Assembly (NCBI GenBank): GCA_019358835.1
Contig: JAHHIH010000023.1
Location: 37,612 to 101,611, forward strand
Source: Tildeniella torsiva UHER 1998/13D
GTDB lineage: Bacteria > Cyanobacteriota > Cyanobacteriia > Phormidesmidales > Phormidesmidaceae
Reading direction: 5' to 3'
DNA length: 64,000 nucleotides
Shown here: positions 9,394-19,281 of the stretch, in pieces
Position numbering within the stretch: the first letter of the stretch is position 1
Layout of the letters: each line of letters starts with the position of its first letter
Notes under the pieces: generated by a model
Told to the model about the DNA's origin: nothing
Databases searched by the model: none
Seen by the model: the letters and a program-made list of their open reading frames with translations, nothing else
Translations under genes and position numbers: made by a program

Positions 9394-9807
9394 CTATGTT
9401 TCTACCACGTGGGTGCAAGCCCCTAGGTAGCAGCCGCTAGAATGCCGCCCCAGCAGATACACCGTGACGTTTACCTCGCCAATTCGAATCGTTTTCAGGT
9501 CTTCGAGGTGGGTTTCTAGCACGTCGCGGAGGTTGGCATATTTTTGCGCCAGATGACCGCCCTGCTCGCTAGCCCAGTAGGGGTTGTTAAGCACGGGCCG
9601 AAAGAACGCTTCGGCGGGCTGAATTTGCAGGTTTGCTTCCCCTGCCCCTAGCTTTTGGCCCAGGGCCGTGGTGTCGGGTAGGGCGTCAGCATAGATGACT
9701 AACGAAACCAGAGCATCGCTTTCGCTGGGGTAGAAGAGACCGCCCATCGCTCCCTCCATGGCCGACAGGGTGATCCCCAATTCGTAATGTTCAGGCTGAA
9801 GTTCCAT
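9394..9807 (-). CDS. nuiA: NuiA-type nuclease inhibitor family protein
   Basis: The 137 residues match the family founded on Anabaena NuiA, which binds and inhibits the sugar-non-specific nuclease NucA. The central segment (Ala-Glu-Ala-Phe-Phe then Pro-Val-Leu and, further on, LRDVLETHLEDLKTIRIGEVNVTVYLLGR) is typical. Many family members sit far from any NucA gene, and none is visible in this window, so the target may be another nuclease or there may be none. It lies just upstream of the GH13 gene on the same strand. Family membership is fairly secure; inhibitor activity is inferred. Confidence 0.75.
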   Translation of the reverse strand: MELQPEHYELGITLSAMEGAMGGLFYPSESDALVSLVIYADALPDTTALGQKLGAGEANLQIQPAEAFFRPVLNNPYWASEQGGHLAQKYANLRDVLETHLEDLKTIRIGEVNVTVYLLGRHSSGCYLGACTHVVET

Positions 9808-10144
9808 AGCAGGCGGGTTACAGGGTTTTAAAAATGCCCACAGCCGCGTCTCGGTGACCCTTGGGCTTGAGCTAAGCGTTAAAACTATGCCTCACGAAGC
9901 TGTCTTTGTCGATAACTTAGGTGACTTGCCTAGTCCGCTGCGCACAACCAGCAGTACAAAACAACGCCGATCGCCCCAGAGTAACCCCCAACAAGGCGAT
10001 CGCGAGTTCTTTAGAATATTCAAACAAAGGAATTCTGCCCCCAAACGATAAACGCCCGCCTCCCAACATTCTCCAAAGTTCGCTGGCAAAGCCAAAACTC
10101 TACCCCCCTACTCCCTACCCCCTACCCCCAACTCCCCACCCCCC
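9808..10144. other. Divergent spacer between nuiA and photolyase genes
   Basis: This 337-bp spacer separates two divergent genes and must carry both promoters. It contains two HIP1-like sites and ends in a C-rich repeat directly before the photolyase ATG. No coding region or stable RNA could be supported. Confidence 0.5.
10101..10144 (+). repeat. C-rich heptamer-like repeat directly before the photolyase start
   Basis: The 44 bases before the ATG consist almost only of C with T and A, built from CCCCTAC-like units. They look like the short tandemly repeated heptamers known from cyanobacteria. No Shine-Dalgarno sequence can be seen because the repeat occupies its place. A very similar tract precedes the PTS IIBC gene on the other strand. 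Confidence 0.7.
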
Positions 10145-11602
10145 ATGCTCACCCTCGTCTGGTTTCGCAACGACCTCCGCCTCCACGACCACCAGCCCCT
10201 CGATGAGGCATTGCGCGCCGGGCAGCCAGTGATACCGCTCTACTGTTTTGACCCGCGCCAGTTTGGCCAGACGGCCTTTGGTTTTCCAAAAACGGGGGCC
10301 TATCGGGCGCAGTTTTTGCTAGAGAGCGTGGCCGATTTGCGGCGATCGCTCCAGTCCTTAGGTAGCGACCTAGTCGTGCGGGTGGGCCAACCCGAAGACA
10401 TTATTCCAGAGTTGGTAAAGGCCCACAGCATTGAGACCGTCTACTGGCACGAAGAAGTCACCGCCGAAGAGCTGCGGGTGGAGCAGGCGGTGGAAGCCAA
10501 ACTGGCGGCGATGGGGTGCAAAACGGAGGTTTATTGGGGGGCCACCCTCTACCATCCCGACAACTTGCCCTTTGCGATCAACCGCCTGCCAGAGGTTTTT
10601 ACCCAGTTTCGCAAACAGGTGGAACAGCGCAGCACGGTGGATGTGACTCTGCCTACCCCCACAAAACTGCCGCCCCTACCCCAGGTCAATCTCGGAACTA
10701 TGCCCACCCTTGAGGACTTTGGCCTGGAGGCGGCCAACGCTGATAGCCGTGCCGTGCTCACCTTCGAGGGGGGCGAAACCTTTGGACTGGCCCGCCTTAA
10801 CCACTATGTGTGGGAGGCTGACTGCCTCAAGACCTACAAGCAGACTCGCAACGGCATGGTGGGGGCCGATTATTCCTCAAAGCTGTCGGCCTGGCTAGCG
10901 CTGGGCTGTCTGTCGCCGCGTCGGGCGTACGAAACCGTGCAGCAGTACGAAACGGAACGCATTCGCAACGACTCCACCTACTGGCTGGTCTTTGAGCTGC
11001 TGTGGCGCGATTACTTTCGCTTTATCTGTGCCAAGCACGGCGATCGCGTGTTTTACCCCTCGGGGTTGCGAGGGCTGCTGATCGACTGGAAGCAGGACTG
11101 GGAGCGTTTTGACGCCTGGCGCGAGGGCCAAACGGGCTTTCCGCTGGTGGATGCCAACATGCGTGAGCTGGCCCGCTCTGGATTTATGTCGAATCGGGGG
11201 CGGCAGAATGTGGCCAGCTTTCTCACCAAAAACCTGGGGATTGACTGGCGAATGGGGGCCGAGTGGTTTGAGTCGCTGCTGGTGGACTACGACCCCTGTA
11301 GCAACTACGGCAACTGGAACTACACTGCTGGGGTTGGCAACGACGCGCGGGGCTTTCGCTATTTCAACATTCCCAAGCAGTCTAAAGACTACGACCCCAA
11401 CGGCCTCTACGTTAAGCACTGGCTGCCAGAACTGACGGATATTCCTGCGGCTAAAGTACACGAACCCTGGAAGCTTCAGCCCGTAGAGCAAAAACGCTTT
11501 GGGGTCACCTTTGGCGTCGATTATCCCCGCCCCGTAGTGGACTTGCAAAAGTCGGTGCAGGCCAACGAAAAAATCTACAATGCCGCCCGCGAAATTCGCT
11601 AG
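10145..11602 (+). CDS. DASH family cryptochrome/photolyase
   Basis: This is a flavoprotein of the photolyase family, 485 residues, starting with the characteristic LVWFRNDLRLHDHQPL. It has the N-terminal alpha/beta antenna domain and the C-terminal FAD domain, including WRDYFRF, GFPLVDANMRELARSGFMSNRGRQ, FLTKNLGIDWRMGAEWFE and the DPCSNYGNW/GVGNDARGFRYFN region. The last group is typical of CRY-DASH proteins, which repair cyclobutane dimers in single-stranded or looped DNA and may also sense blue light. No neighbour is obviously linked to DNA repair. The start is set by the upstream C-rich repeat and the family N terminus. Confidence 0.95.
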   Translation: MLTLVWFRNDLRLHDHQPLDEALRAGQPVIPLYCFDPRQFGQTAFGFPKTGAYRAQFLLESVADLRRSLQSLGSDLVVRVGQPEDIIPELVKAHSIETVYWHEEVTAEELRVEQAVEAKLAAMGCKTEVYWGATLYHPDNLPFAINRLPEVFTQFRKQVEQRSTVDVTLPTPTKLPPLPQVNLGTMPTLEDFGLEAANADSRAVLTFEGGETFGLARLNHYVWEADCLKTYKQTRNGMVGADYSSKLSAWLALGCLSPRRAYETVQQYETERIRNDSTYWLVFELLWRDYFRFICAKHGDRVFYPSGLRGLLIDWKQDWERFDAWREGQTGFPLVDANMRELARSGFMSNRGRQNVASFLTKNLGIDWRMGAEWFESLLVDYDPCSNYGNWNYTAGVGNDARGFRYFNIPKQSKDYDPNGLYVKHWLPELTDIPAAKVHEPWKLQPVEQKRFGVTFGVDYPRPVVDLQKSVQANEKIYNAAREIR

Positions 11603-12010
11603 GAACTTGTCGGCACTGGAGCTGTAACGCCTGTCAAGTGTAAGAAGAAGTCTTGCTGACTCTGGGCTGTAACATTTATCCAGCGCAGTAATGGCAGATC
11701 GCCGTCCATGGCCCTAGGGCACAGCTTGAGATTTGCCTGGCTGTAAGTTCTTGTTGAGGGCATACAGAGCGGTACCGTGCTGCTGCGCAGATCTACCTAA
11801 CCGTAGTCTTTGTAACGGCAGGCAATGTTGAGCTAACATAAGCTTTATGCAGTGTTGACAATGTCACAGTTCACTGACTGCTCTTGGCGGGCTGAGCCCA
11901 AAGGAAAAGTCTGGGGCTTGGGCAAAAGCGCCACTAATGCATTTTCATAAATCAAACCGTTAAATCAAAACCTTAAATCAAATCGTTGAATCAGCCATTT
12001 AACCTACTAA
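11603..12010. other. Gene-free stretch downstream of photolyase, possible ncRNA locus
   Basis: More than 400 bases lie between the photolyase stop and a well-formed plus-strand terminator at 12011-12038. No credible coding region was found. The distance to the terminator, the AT-rich segment near 11820-11870 and the tandem repeat at 11949-12000 leave room for a short independent RNA, but nothing matches a family I recognise. Confidence 0.35.
11949..12000 (+). repeat. Four imperfect 13-bp tandem repeats
   Basis: Units AAATCAAACCGTT, AAATCAAAACCTT, AAATCAAATCGTT and a diverged GAATCAGCCATTT follow one another without gaps. They end 10 bases before the terminator hairpin. Such short AT-rich tandem repeats can expand or shrink by slippage, and their role here is unknown. 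Confidence 0.75.
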
Positions 12011-12038
12011 CCCCAGCTTTGGACGGCTGGGGTTTTTT
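12011..12038 (+). terminator. Rho-independent terminator
   Basis: The stem CCCCAGC/GCTGGGG (12011-12017 and 12026-12032) is followed by six T residues at 12033-12038. It reads on the plus strand, 409 bases beyond the photolyase stop, and could end that transcript or a separate RNA from the spacer. Confidence 0.85.
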
Positions 12039-12064
12039 GTGGCTGGCGATGGGCGCTGACGGCA

Positions 12065-12529
12065 CTACAGCGGTGTGGCAGAACGAGCGCAGGTGCCACT
12101 GCCCCACTGCCCGTCATAACCCACTGATACCTGGTCACCCACCTGGGCGGCACGGGTGGAGAGGTGTACCAGGGTGACATCGGCTGCCCCTTGCACTGAC
12201 CCCCGCCAAATGGCTTGGCCGTTGGCATTTTTGCGATCGTAGCTGAGAAAGGTTTCAGCAATTTGCTGCCCGGTGCTGCGCCGCCGCAGCACAATGCGCG
12301 AAAACCCTGCTTCGCGGGTGAAAAACACCGTGTAGTTGATGTCGTTTACCAAAATAGAGCCTGGGCACTGTATTTGCAGGTTGTCTTGGTTGGGTTCTAC
12401 CTGGGCCAGGGCAGGGGCATTGGTGCCAATGTTGGCAGTGCTGGGGCGCACTGCGAAGGCCGCTAATGGGCTGAGGCCAATCAGGCCAACACCGACAATG
12501 AGGGCGGCTTTGAGTCGCGGGAGGGGCAT
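12065..12529 (-). CDS. Secreted protein of unknown function
   Basis: The ATG at 12529 opens a protein of 154 residues with a clear signal peptide: MPLPRLK, a hydrophobic core rich in Val, Gly and Leu, then a PLAAFA cleavage region. The mature part is mostly beta-like, with two cysteines (in QIQCPGS and SGTCARS) that may form a disulfide. Nothing identifies a family. An upstream ATG at 12601 would hide the signal peptide behind 24 extra residues and is unlikely. It is the last minus-strand gene after the PTS pair but is separated from it by a hairpin repeat. Confidence 0.6.
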   Translation of the reverse strand: MPLPRLKAALIVGVGLIGLSPLAAFAVRPSTANIGTNAPALAQVEPNQDNLQIQCPGSILVNDINYTVFFTREAGFSRIVLRRRSTGQQIAETFLSYDRKNANGQAIWRGSVQGAADVTLVHLSTRAAQVGDQVSVGYDGQWGSGTCARSATPL

Positions 12530-12642
12530 AAAAAACCTTTCGTCAACACTAAAACTGATGAAATGATTTGCTAGGAATTTTGTAGGGTGGGGCGATCGCA
12601 AAGTTCCTTCGCCCCATCACCTGAATTGGCACGAGAAACAGT

Positions 12643-12659
12643 GGTGGGCATGGCCCACC
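12643..12659. repeat. Short palindromic hairpin GGTGGGC-atg-GCCCACC
   Basis: A 7-bp perfect stem with a 3-nt loop lies between the secreted-protein gene and the PTS IIBC gene. It is followed by the bases CTAC. The same stem with loop GGT and the same CTAC tail recurs at 14822-14838, flanking the same gene on its other side. It may act as a terminator-like or mRNA-stabilising structure. Confidence 0.7.
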
Positions 12660-12695
12660 CTACAGTGACTGCGAGAGACTGGGTTGCAGGGAGAA

Positions 12696-14549
12696 CTACA
12701 CCTTGGTCGCCAGCCGCTTGGCGATTTCAGCGGCGTACTGTTCGGCATTTAGGCCAGTGACCAGGTGAAGCACGTTGTCCTGCAATCTCATCATCCCTTG
12801 AACTCCTGCGCTCTGAAGTGCGGTTTCGTTTACGGCAACGGGGTCGGTAACTTCTACCCGCAGGCGGGTGAGGGCGACGGGGTCAAAGGTGCGAATGTTG
12901 TTGGCACCGCCCAGGGCCGCGACTATGGCCTCAGCTTTTTCCCCAGCCTGCGGGTCAGGGGGGATTTTGGTCAGATCTGGGGCGGTTTCATCCACAAATC
13001 CCTCGACAGGCGCTTCCACCAGGTCGGCCTCAGGGCCAGCGGTGCTGAGGTAGTCGGCCATATCGGTCTTGAGGTTGTCAGACTGGGGGCCAAAGATGGC
13101 CTGGGCATTTTGCCCCATTTGCAGCACCCCAGAGGCTCCCAGGGCCTTCAGGCGGGGGACGTTAACCTTGGCCATATCGTCCACGGTGATGCGCAGACGG
13201 GTAATGCAGGCATCTAGGTTTTTGATGTTGCTGCGGCCGCCAAAGGCCAGCACCAGGGCCTTGGCCATTTCGGCTTTGTCGCCGGTAATGGCGGCGGTCG
13301 ATTCCTCCCCCTCCACATCCTCTTCGCGGCCTGGGGTCATGAGGTTGAACTGGTGGATGGCAAACCGAAACACGAAGTAGTAAAGGGCCACAAACACTGG
13401 GGCCAGAGCCGGAATTAGCCACACCCGCGTTCCCAGACTGTTGAATAAGACGAAGTCGATTAGCCCGTGGGAGAAGGTAAAGCCCATGCGCCCGCCCAGG
13501 GTGACGAACAGCCAATCGGCAAACCCGGCCAGCACAGCGTGAATGGCAAATAGCTGCGGGGCAACGAACAGGAACGAGAACTCAATCGGCTCGGTGATGC
13601 CGGTTAAGAACGAGGTCAGTGCGGCAGAAATCATCAGGCCGCCGACCTGCTTGCGGTTTTTGGGTTTGGCGCTGTGCCAGATGGCGATCGCCGCCGCCGG
13701 TAACCCAAACATCTTGAACCAGTAGGCCCCACCCAAAATCCCCGCTGTCGGGTCGCCCGCAAAGAAGCGAGCAATGTCGCCCCGCACCATTTCGCCGGTA
13801 ATCGGGTCTTGGAAGGAGCCGATCTCAAAGAAGAAGGGCACGTTCCAGACGTGGTGCAGACCAAAGGGAATCAGCAGCCGCTCGATGAAGCCGTAGATGG
13901 CCACGGTCAGCGGCACGTTGCCGCCCTCCGCTGCCGCCTGGGCAAAGCTGTTGATGCCCGCCCCAATTGGTGGCCAAATCACGCTCATCACCAATCCAGT
14001 GAGAATGGCGGCAAAGGCGGTGATGATCGGCACAAACCGCTTGCCCGCAAAGAAACCCAGATAGCGCGGCAGGCTAATGCGAAAGAATTTATTGAACATG
14101 TAGGCCGCAATACAGCCCATAATCAGGCCGCCAAACACCCCCGTATCCAGCGTGGGGATGCCCAGCACCGTCTTGGTCTCTAACCCCATGCCGAGGGCGA
14201 CGGTGCCCAGGGTGGCGAGAAACACCATGAAGCCCACGGTGGCCGCCAGCGCCGAGACACCATCGTTGCCGGTGTAGCCGATTGCCACAGCGATCGCAAA
14301 AATCAGCGGCAGACTGGCAAAAATGGCGTCCCCAGAGGTTTTCATAATCGCGGCCAACCACTCCGGCAGCCACCAAAACTTCGGGTCAGTGAGAATGCCC
14401 TGCTCAATCTGCTGCAACTCGATCAGGCGGGCGCTGCCCAGGCCCAGCAGCAGGCCTGCCACCGGCAGCACCGACACGGGAAGCATGAGCGACTTCCCCA
14501 TTTTTTGCAGCAGCCCGAAGGCGTGGTTCCAGGTTTCTTTGATTTTCAT
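12696..14549 (-). CDS. PTS sugar transporter IIC with two IIB-like domains
   Basis: This is a membrane permease of the glucose/N-acetylglucosamine PTS family, 617 residues. The IIC domain (about 1-400) has roughly ten hydrophobic segments, the GxHHxxN-like [12 protein letters not shown] stretch and the conserved GITEPIEF motif near 317-324. A first IIB domain follows, with the phosphorylated Cys448 in [11 protein letters not shown] second IIB-like domain (about 535-615) keeps TRLR and a [11 protein letters not shown] segment but has Ala559 where the cysteine should be. The gene lies downstream of the IIA-HPr-EI gene on the same strand, which together gives a complete system. A C-rich repeat sits directly before the ATG. 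The exact sugar cannot be read. Confidence 0.92.
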   Translation of the reverse strand: MKIKETWNHAFGLLQKMGKSLMLPVSVLPVAGLLLGLGSARLIELQQIEQGILTDPKFWWLPEWLAAIMKTSGDAIFASLPLIFAIAVAIGYTGNDGVSALAATVGFMVFLATLGTVALGMGLETKTVLGIPTLDTGVFGGLIMGCIAAYMFNKFFRISLPRYLGFFAGKRFVPIITAFAAILTGLVMSVIWPPIGAGINSFAQAAAEGGNVPLTVAIYGFIERLLIPFGLHHVWNVPFFFEIGSFQDPITGEMVRGDIARFFAGDPTAGILGGAYWFKMFGLPAAAIAIWHSAKPKNRKQVGGLMISAALTSFLTGITEPIEFSFLFVAPQLFAIHAVLAGFADWLFVTLGGRMGFTFSHGLIDFVLFNSLGTRVWLIPALAPVFVALYYFVFRFAIHQFNLMTPGREEDVEGEESTAAITGDKAEMAKALVLAFGGRSNIKNLDACITRLRITVDDMAKVNVPRLKALGASGVLQMGQNAQAIFGPQSDNLKTDMADYLSTAGPEADLVEAPVEGFVDETAPDLTKIPPDPQAGEKAEAIVAALGGANNIRTFDPVALTRLRVEVTDPVAVNETALQSAGVQGMMRLQDNVLHLVTGLNAEQYAAEIAKRLATKV

Positions 14550-14578
14550 GAGGGGGGTAGGGGGTAGGGGGTGGATGG
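14550..14578 (-). repeat. C-rich heptamer-like repeat directly before the PTS IIBC start
   Basis: On the minus strand the bases immediately before the ATG read as CCCCTAC-type heptamers, as at the photolyase gene (10101-10144). As in that case, the tract leaves no visible Shine-Dalgarno sequence. Confidence 0.7.
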
Positions 14579-14640
14579 ATGATGGAGTTAGGAAAAGGAG
14601 CTAACCCCAGCGGGGTTTATGTCTCTCATCATTTCGTTGG

Positions 14641-14762
14641 CAGAACAGAGGTTTAAACCGATGATCAATTCATCCTTTACGTCGGGTCCAGGGCGGCGTA
14701 ACGCTCCTGGTCGAAGGGGGTCTGGGGCCAGCGAAATGGCCCCAGCGGTAGGCTTGGCTTTT
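14641..14762 (+). repeat. Dispersed double-hairpin element, copy 1
   Basis: This 122-bp segment is about 84% identical by hand alignment to 46439-46559. It holds a GTTTAAAC palindrome, a hairpin CCAGGGCG/CGCTCCTGG with one bulged T, and a perfect 9-bp hairpin CTGGGGCCA-gcgaaa-TGGCCCCAG that is identical in both copies. It lies between the two PTS genes. A 65-codon plus-strand frame across it is a by-product of the repeat and is not called as a gene. Confidence 0.85.
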
Positions 14763-14821
14763 GTCCTCAATCGTGCGCTATGCTCTCCCGCCAATAATCG
14801 ATCTGAAAATGCATAGTTCAT

Positions 14822-14838
14822 GGTGGGCGGTGCCCACC
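14822..14838. repeat. Short palindromic hairpin GGTGGGC-ggt-GCCCACC
   Basis: This is the second copy of the hairpin at 12643-12659, with the same 7-bp stem and the same CTAC tail. It lies about 90 bases beyond the stop of the IIA-HPr-EI gene and could weaken read-through into IIBC. Confidence 0.7.
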
Positions 14839-14926
14839 CTACGGTGCTTTGGGTTCTCGGAGATGGTGCATTGGCGGGGCAAGGGTGGAATGACACCGAT
14901 CGCAACCCCTTGTCGCCGAATGCACC

Positions 14927-17488
<2,562 letters not shown>

Positions 17489-17919
17489 GGTCGAATCCTG
17501 AGGAGGAGAGAATGCTTGGGAAGCCAGAAATTTGGGGGCTGGGTGGGGCTTAGGGGCAGCCAGCGTTGGCCTTTGGCCGGGCCTTGCCCATCGCCCTACC
17601 GTAGGCCGAAGAGCGCTTACAGGGGATATCAATATCAAAGATGATGGCGAACTCAATCAGCTCAATTCAGCAATCTAATGTTGCAAATGTCGCAAAACTA
17701 AAGAATTCTGACTTTCTCCCCTCCTCTGAAGCTCACTATCTCCCGGTCTGAGTTGGGCATAGCCAGGCGGCATGAATGAGACCGGTCTCAGCTACCAAAC
17801 TCCTATTGCATGGGCACGATTGGTTTAGAATCACCACAGATAGCCCTTTATCTCCGCATTTGGGAATGGCCCAGTCTTCTACGCCTCGCCGCCCGCTGAT
17901 CAGCCCCTGGGATCGTCTG
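17489..17919. other. Divergent spacer between PTS and ABC permease genes
   Basis: This 431-bp region holds the promoter of the PTS fusion gene and that of the permease gene. A perfect 14-bp palindrome lies at 17777-17790. No further gene is supported; the leftward extension of the permease frame to 17776 has no conserved features. Confidence 0.45.
17777..17790. promoter_or_regulatory. 14-bp perfect palindrome, possible operator
   Basis: TGAGACCGGTCTCA is self-complementary and lies in the divergent spacer, about 140 bases before the chosen permease start. Dimeric repressors bind such sites, but no regulator gene is next to it, and a palindrome of this size can arise by chance. Confidence 0.25.
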
Positions 17920-18921
17920 ATGGTTTTCGCCACCAGCGAAACCGTTCTCTACGTGCTAAAACGCATTTTGCAGGCGGCCCTGACCCTGCTGCTGGCCTCA
18001 GCCCTAAGCTTTTTTGTGATTCAGCTGGCCCCAGGCAACTTTCTCGATCAGTACCGCCAGAGCCCGCAGTTTTCGCCCGAAACCCTGGCGCAGTTAGAAG
18101 CCCAGTTTGGCCTCGACCAACCGGTTTGGCGACAGTATTTGAATTGGCTCTACCAAATGGTCTTCCACGGCAACTTTGGCCTGAGTTTTGCCTACCAACG
18201 CCCGGTGGTCGATCTGCTGTGGGAGCGGGTGCCCAATACCCTGCTGCTCGCTTTGGCGGCGTTTCTGGTCACCTGGCTAGTTGCGCTTCCCATGGGCATT
18301 GTGAGCGCGGTCAACCAAAATCGCCCGATCGATAAAGTGCTGCGGGTGCTGAGCTATCTGGGCCAGGGCATGCCCAGCATTGTCACCGGCCTGCTGCTGC
18401 TGTTCTTTGCCCAGAGCGTCGCGCCGCTGTTTCCCATCGGCGGACGCACCAGCATCATCCATGACGACCTCAACTGGTTTGGCAAGCTTGTCGATGTGGG
18501 CTGGCACCTAGTTTTGCCGACTCTGGCCCTCAGCATCACCAGCTTTGCCGGGCTCCAGCGCATTACCCGAGGGCAGCTGCTCGATGTGCTGCGCCAAAAC
18601 TACATTCAAACCGCTCGGGCCAAGGGGCTGTCAGAAAATCGGGTGGTCTATGTCCACGCCCTGCGCAATGCGGTGAACCCACTAATTACGCTCCTGGGCT
18701 TTGAATTTGCTGGCCTGCTGGGCGGCGCATTCATTACCGAAACCTATTTCAACTGGCCTGGTTTGGGGAAACTGACTCTCGAAGCGGTACAGGCCCAGGA
18801 TTTGTATTTGGTGATGGCCAGCCTGATTATGGGATCGGTGTTGCTGATTGTTGGCAATCTGCTGGCCGATCTGGCGCTGAGTTTTGTTGACCCTCGCATT
18901 CGCCTGTCGGATATTAACTGA
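17920..18921 (+). CDS. Peptide/nickel-type ABC transporter permease (DppB/OppB family)
   Basis: This is an inner-membrane permease of the oligopeptide/dipeptide ABC importer family. TM1 follows the start (VLKRILQAALTL... then QLAPGNFLDQY). Several further membrane segments follow, together with the cytoplasmic EAA-like loop YIQTARAKGLSENRVVYVHALRNAVNPLI that contacts the ATPase. An ETYFNWPGLGKL segment near the C terminus is typical. The ATG at 17920 puts about 11 residues before TM1 as in relatives; ATGs at 17866 and 17776 are alternatives. Neither the second permease, the ATPases nor the binding protein is nearby, so the gene is an orphan here and its substrate is unknown. Confidence 0.9.
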   Translation: MVFATSETVLYVLKRILQAALTLLLASALSFFVIQLAPGNFLDQYRQSPQFSPETLAQLEAQFGLDQPVWRQYLNWLYQMVFHGNFGLSFAYQRPVVDLLWERVPNTLLLALAAFLVTWLVALPMGIVSAVNQNRPIDKVLRVLSYLGQGMPSIVTGLLLLFFAQSVAPLFPIGGRTSIIHDDLNWFGKLVDVGWHLVLPTLALSITSFAGLQRITRGQLLDVLRQNYIQTARAKGLSENRVVYVHALRNAVNPLITLLGFEFAGLLGGAFITETYFNWPGLGKLTLEAVQAQDLYLVMASLIMGSVLLIVGNLLADLALSFVDPRIRLSDIN

Positions 18922-18935
18922 GGCAGCTAGGACGT

Positions 18936-19238
18936 ATGGTTTCTCAGCTCTACTATTTGCTGCGCTCGCGCGCCGACGGCAGCTACCTAGTAGCTCGCCC
19001 CCAAGGGGTGGGCAGCCCTGACCAGCCGCCGCCAACGGGGTTTCTGCTGGTGTTTAACGCCGACTACGATGCCCTCAGCTATCTCAACGCCCATGCCCCC
19101 GAGCTGAGCGATAAATTTGCGATCGAAACCATCACCGCCTCTAGCCTCAAACCCTTGATAAACCGCTGGGATTTTCAGGGCTTGGGCATGGTCAATGACC
19201 CGCGCCTGCCCCAGGTCGAGTTCTTTAACCGCAGCTAG
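18936..19238 (+). CDS. Conserved cyanobacterial protein of unknown function
   Basis: This is a 100-residue protein beginning MVSQLYYLLRSRADGSYLVAR, with a GFLLVFNADYDALSYLN segment and no membrane helix or signal peptide. I recognise it as the kind of small soluble protein often annotated as hypothetical in cyanobacteria. It starts 14 bases after the permease stop with GGCAGCTAGGA upstream, so the two are probably co-transcribed. No function can be assigned. Confidence 0.65.
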   Translation: MVSQLYYLLRSRADGSYLVARPQGVGSPDQPPPTGFLLVFNADYDALSYLNAHAPELSDKFAIETITASSLKPLINRWDFQGLGMVNDPRLPQVEFFNRS

Positions 19239-19281
19239 TCGGGCGGAATTTCGCAGCGAGAGCTGTGAAATTCTGTGGCCG

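Noticed and set aside
14619..14816. Plus-strand frame of 65 codons between the PTS genes
   Set aside because: It is produced by the dispersed double-hairpin element; the second copy of the element does not keep the frame.
17489..17656. 56-codon N-terminal extension of the PTS IIA-HPr-EI gene
   Set aside because: The extension is proline/arginine-rich and not part of any PTS domain; the ATG at 17488 has a better ribosome-binding site.
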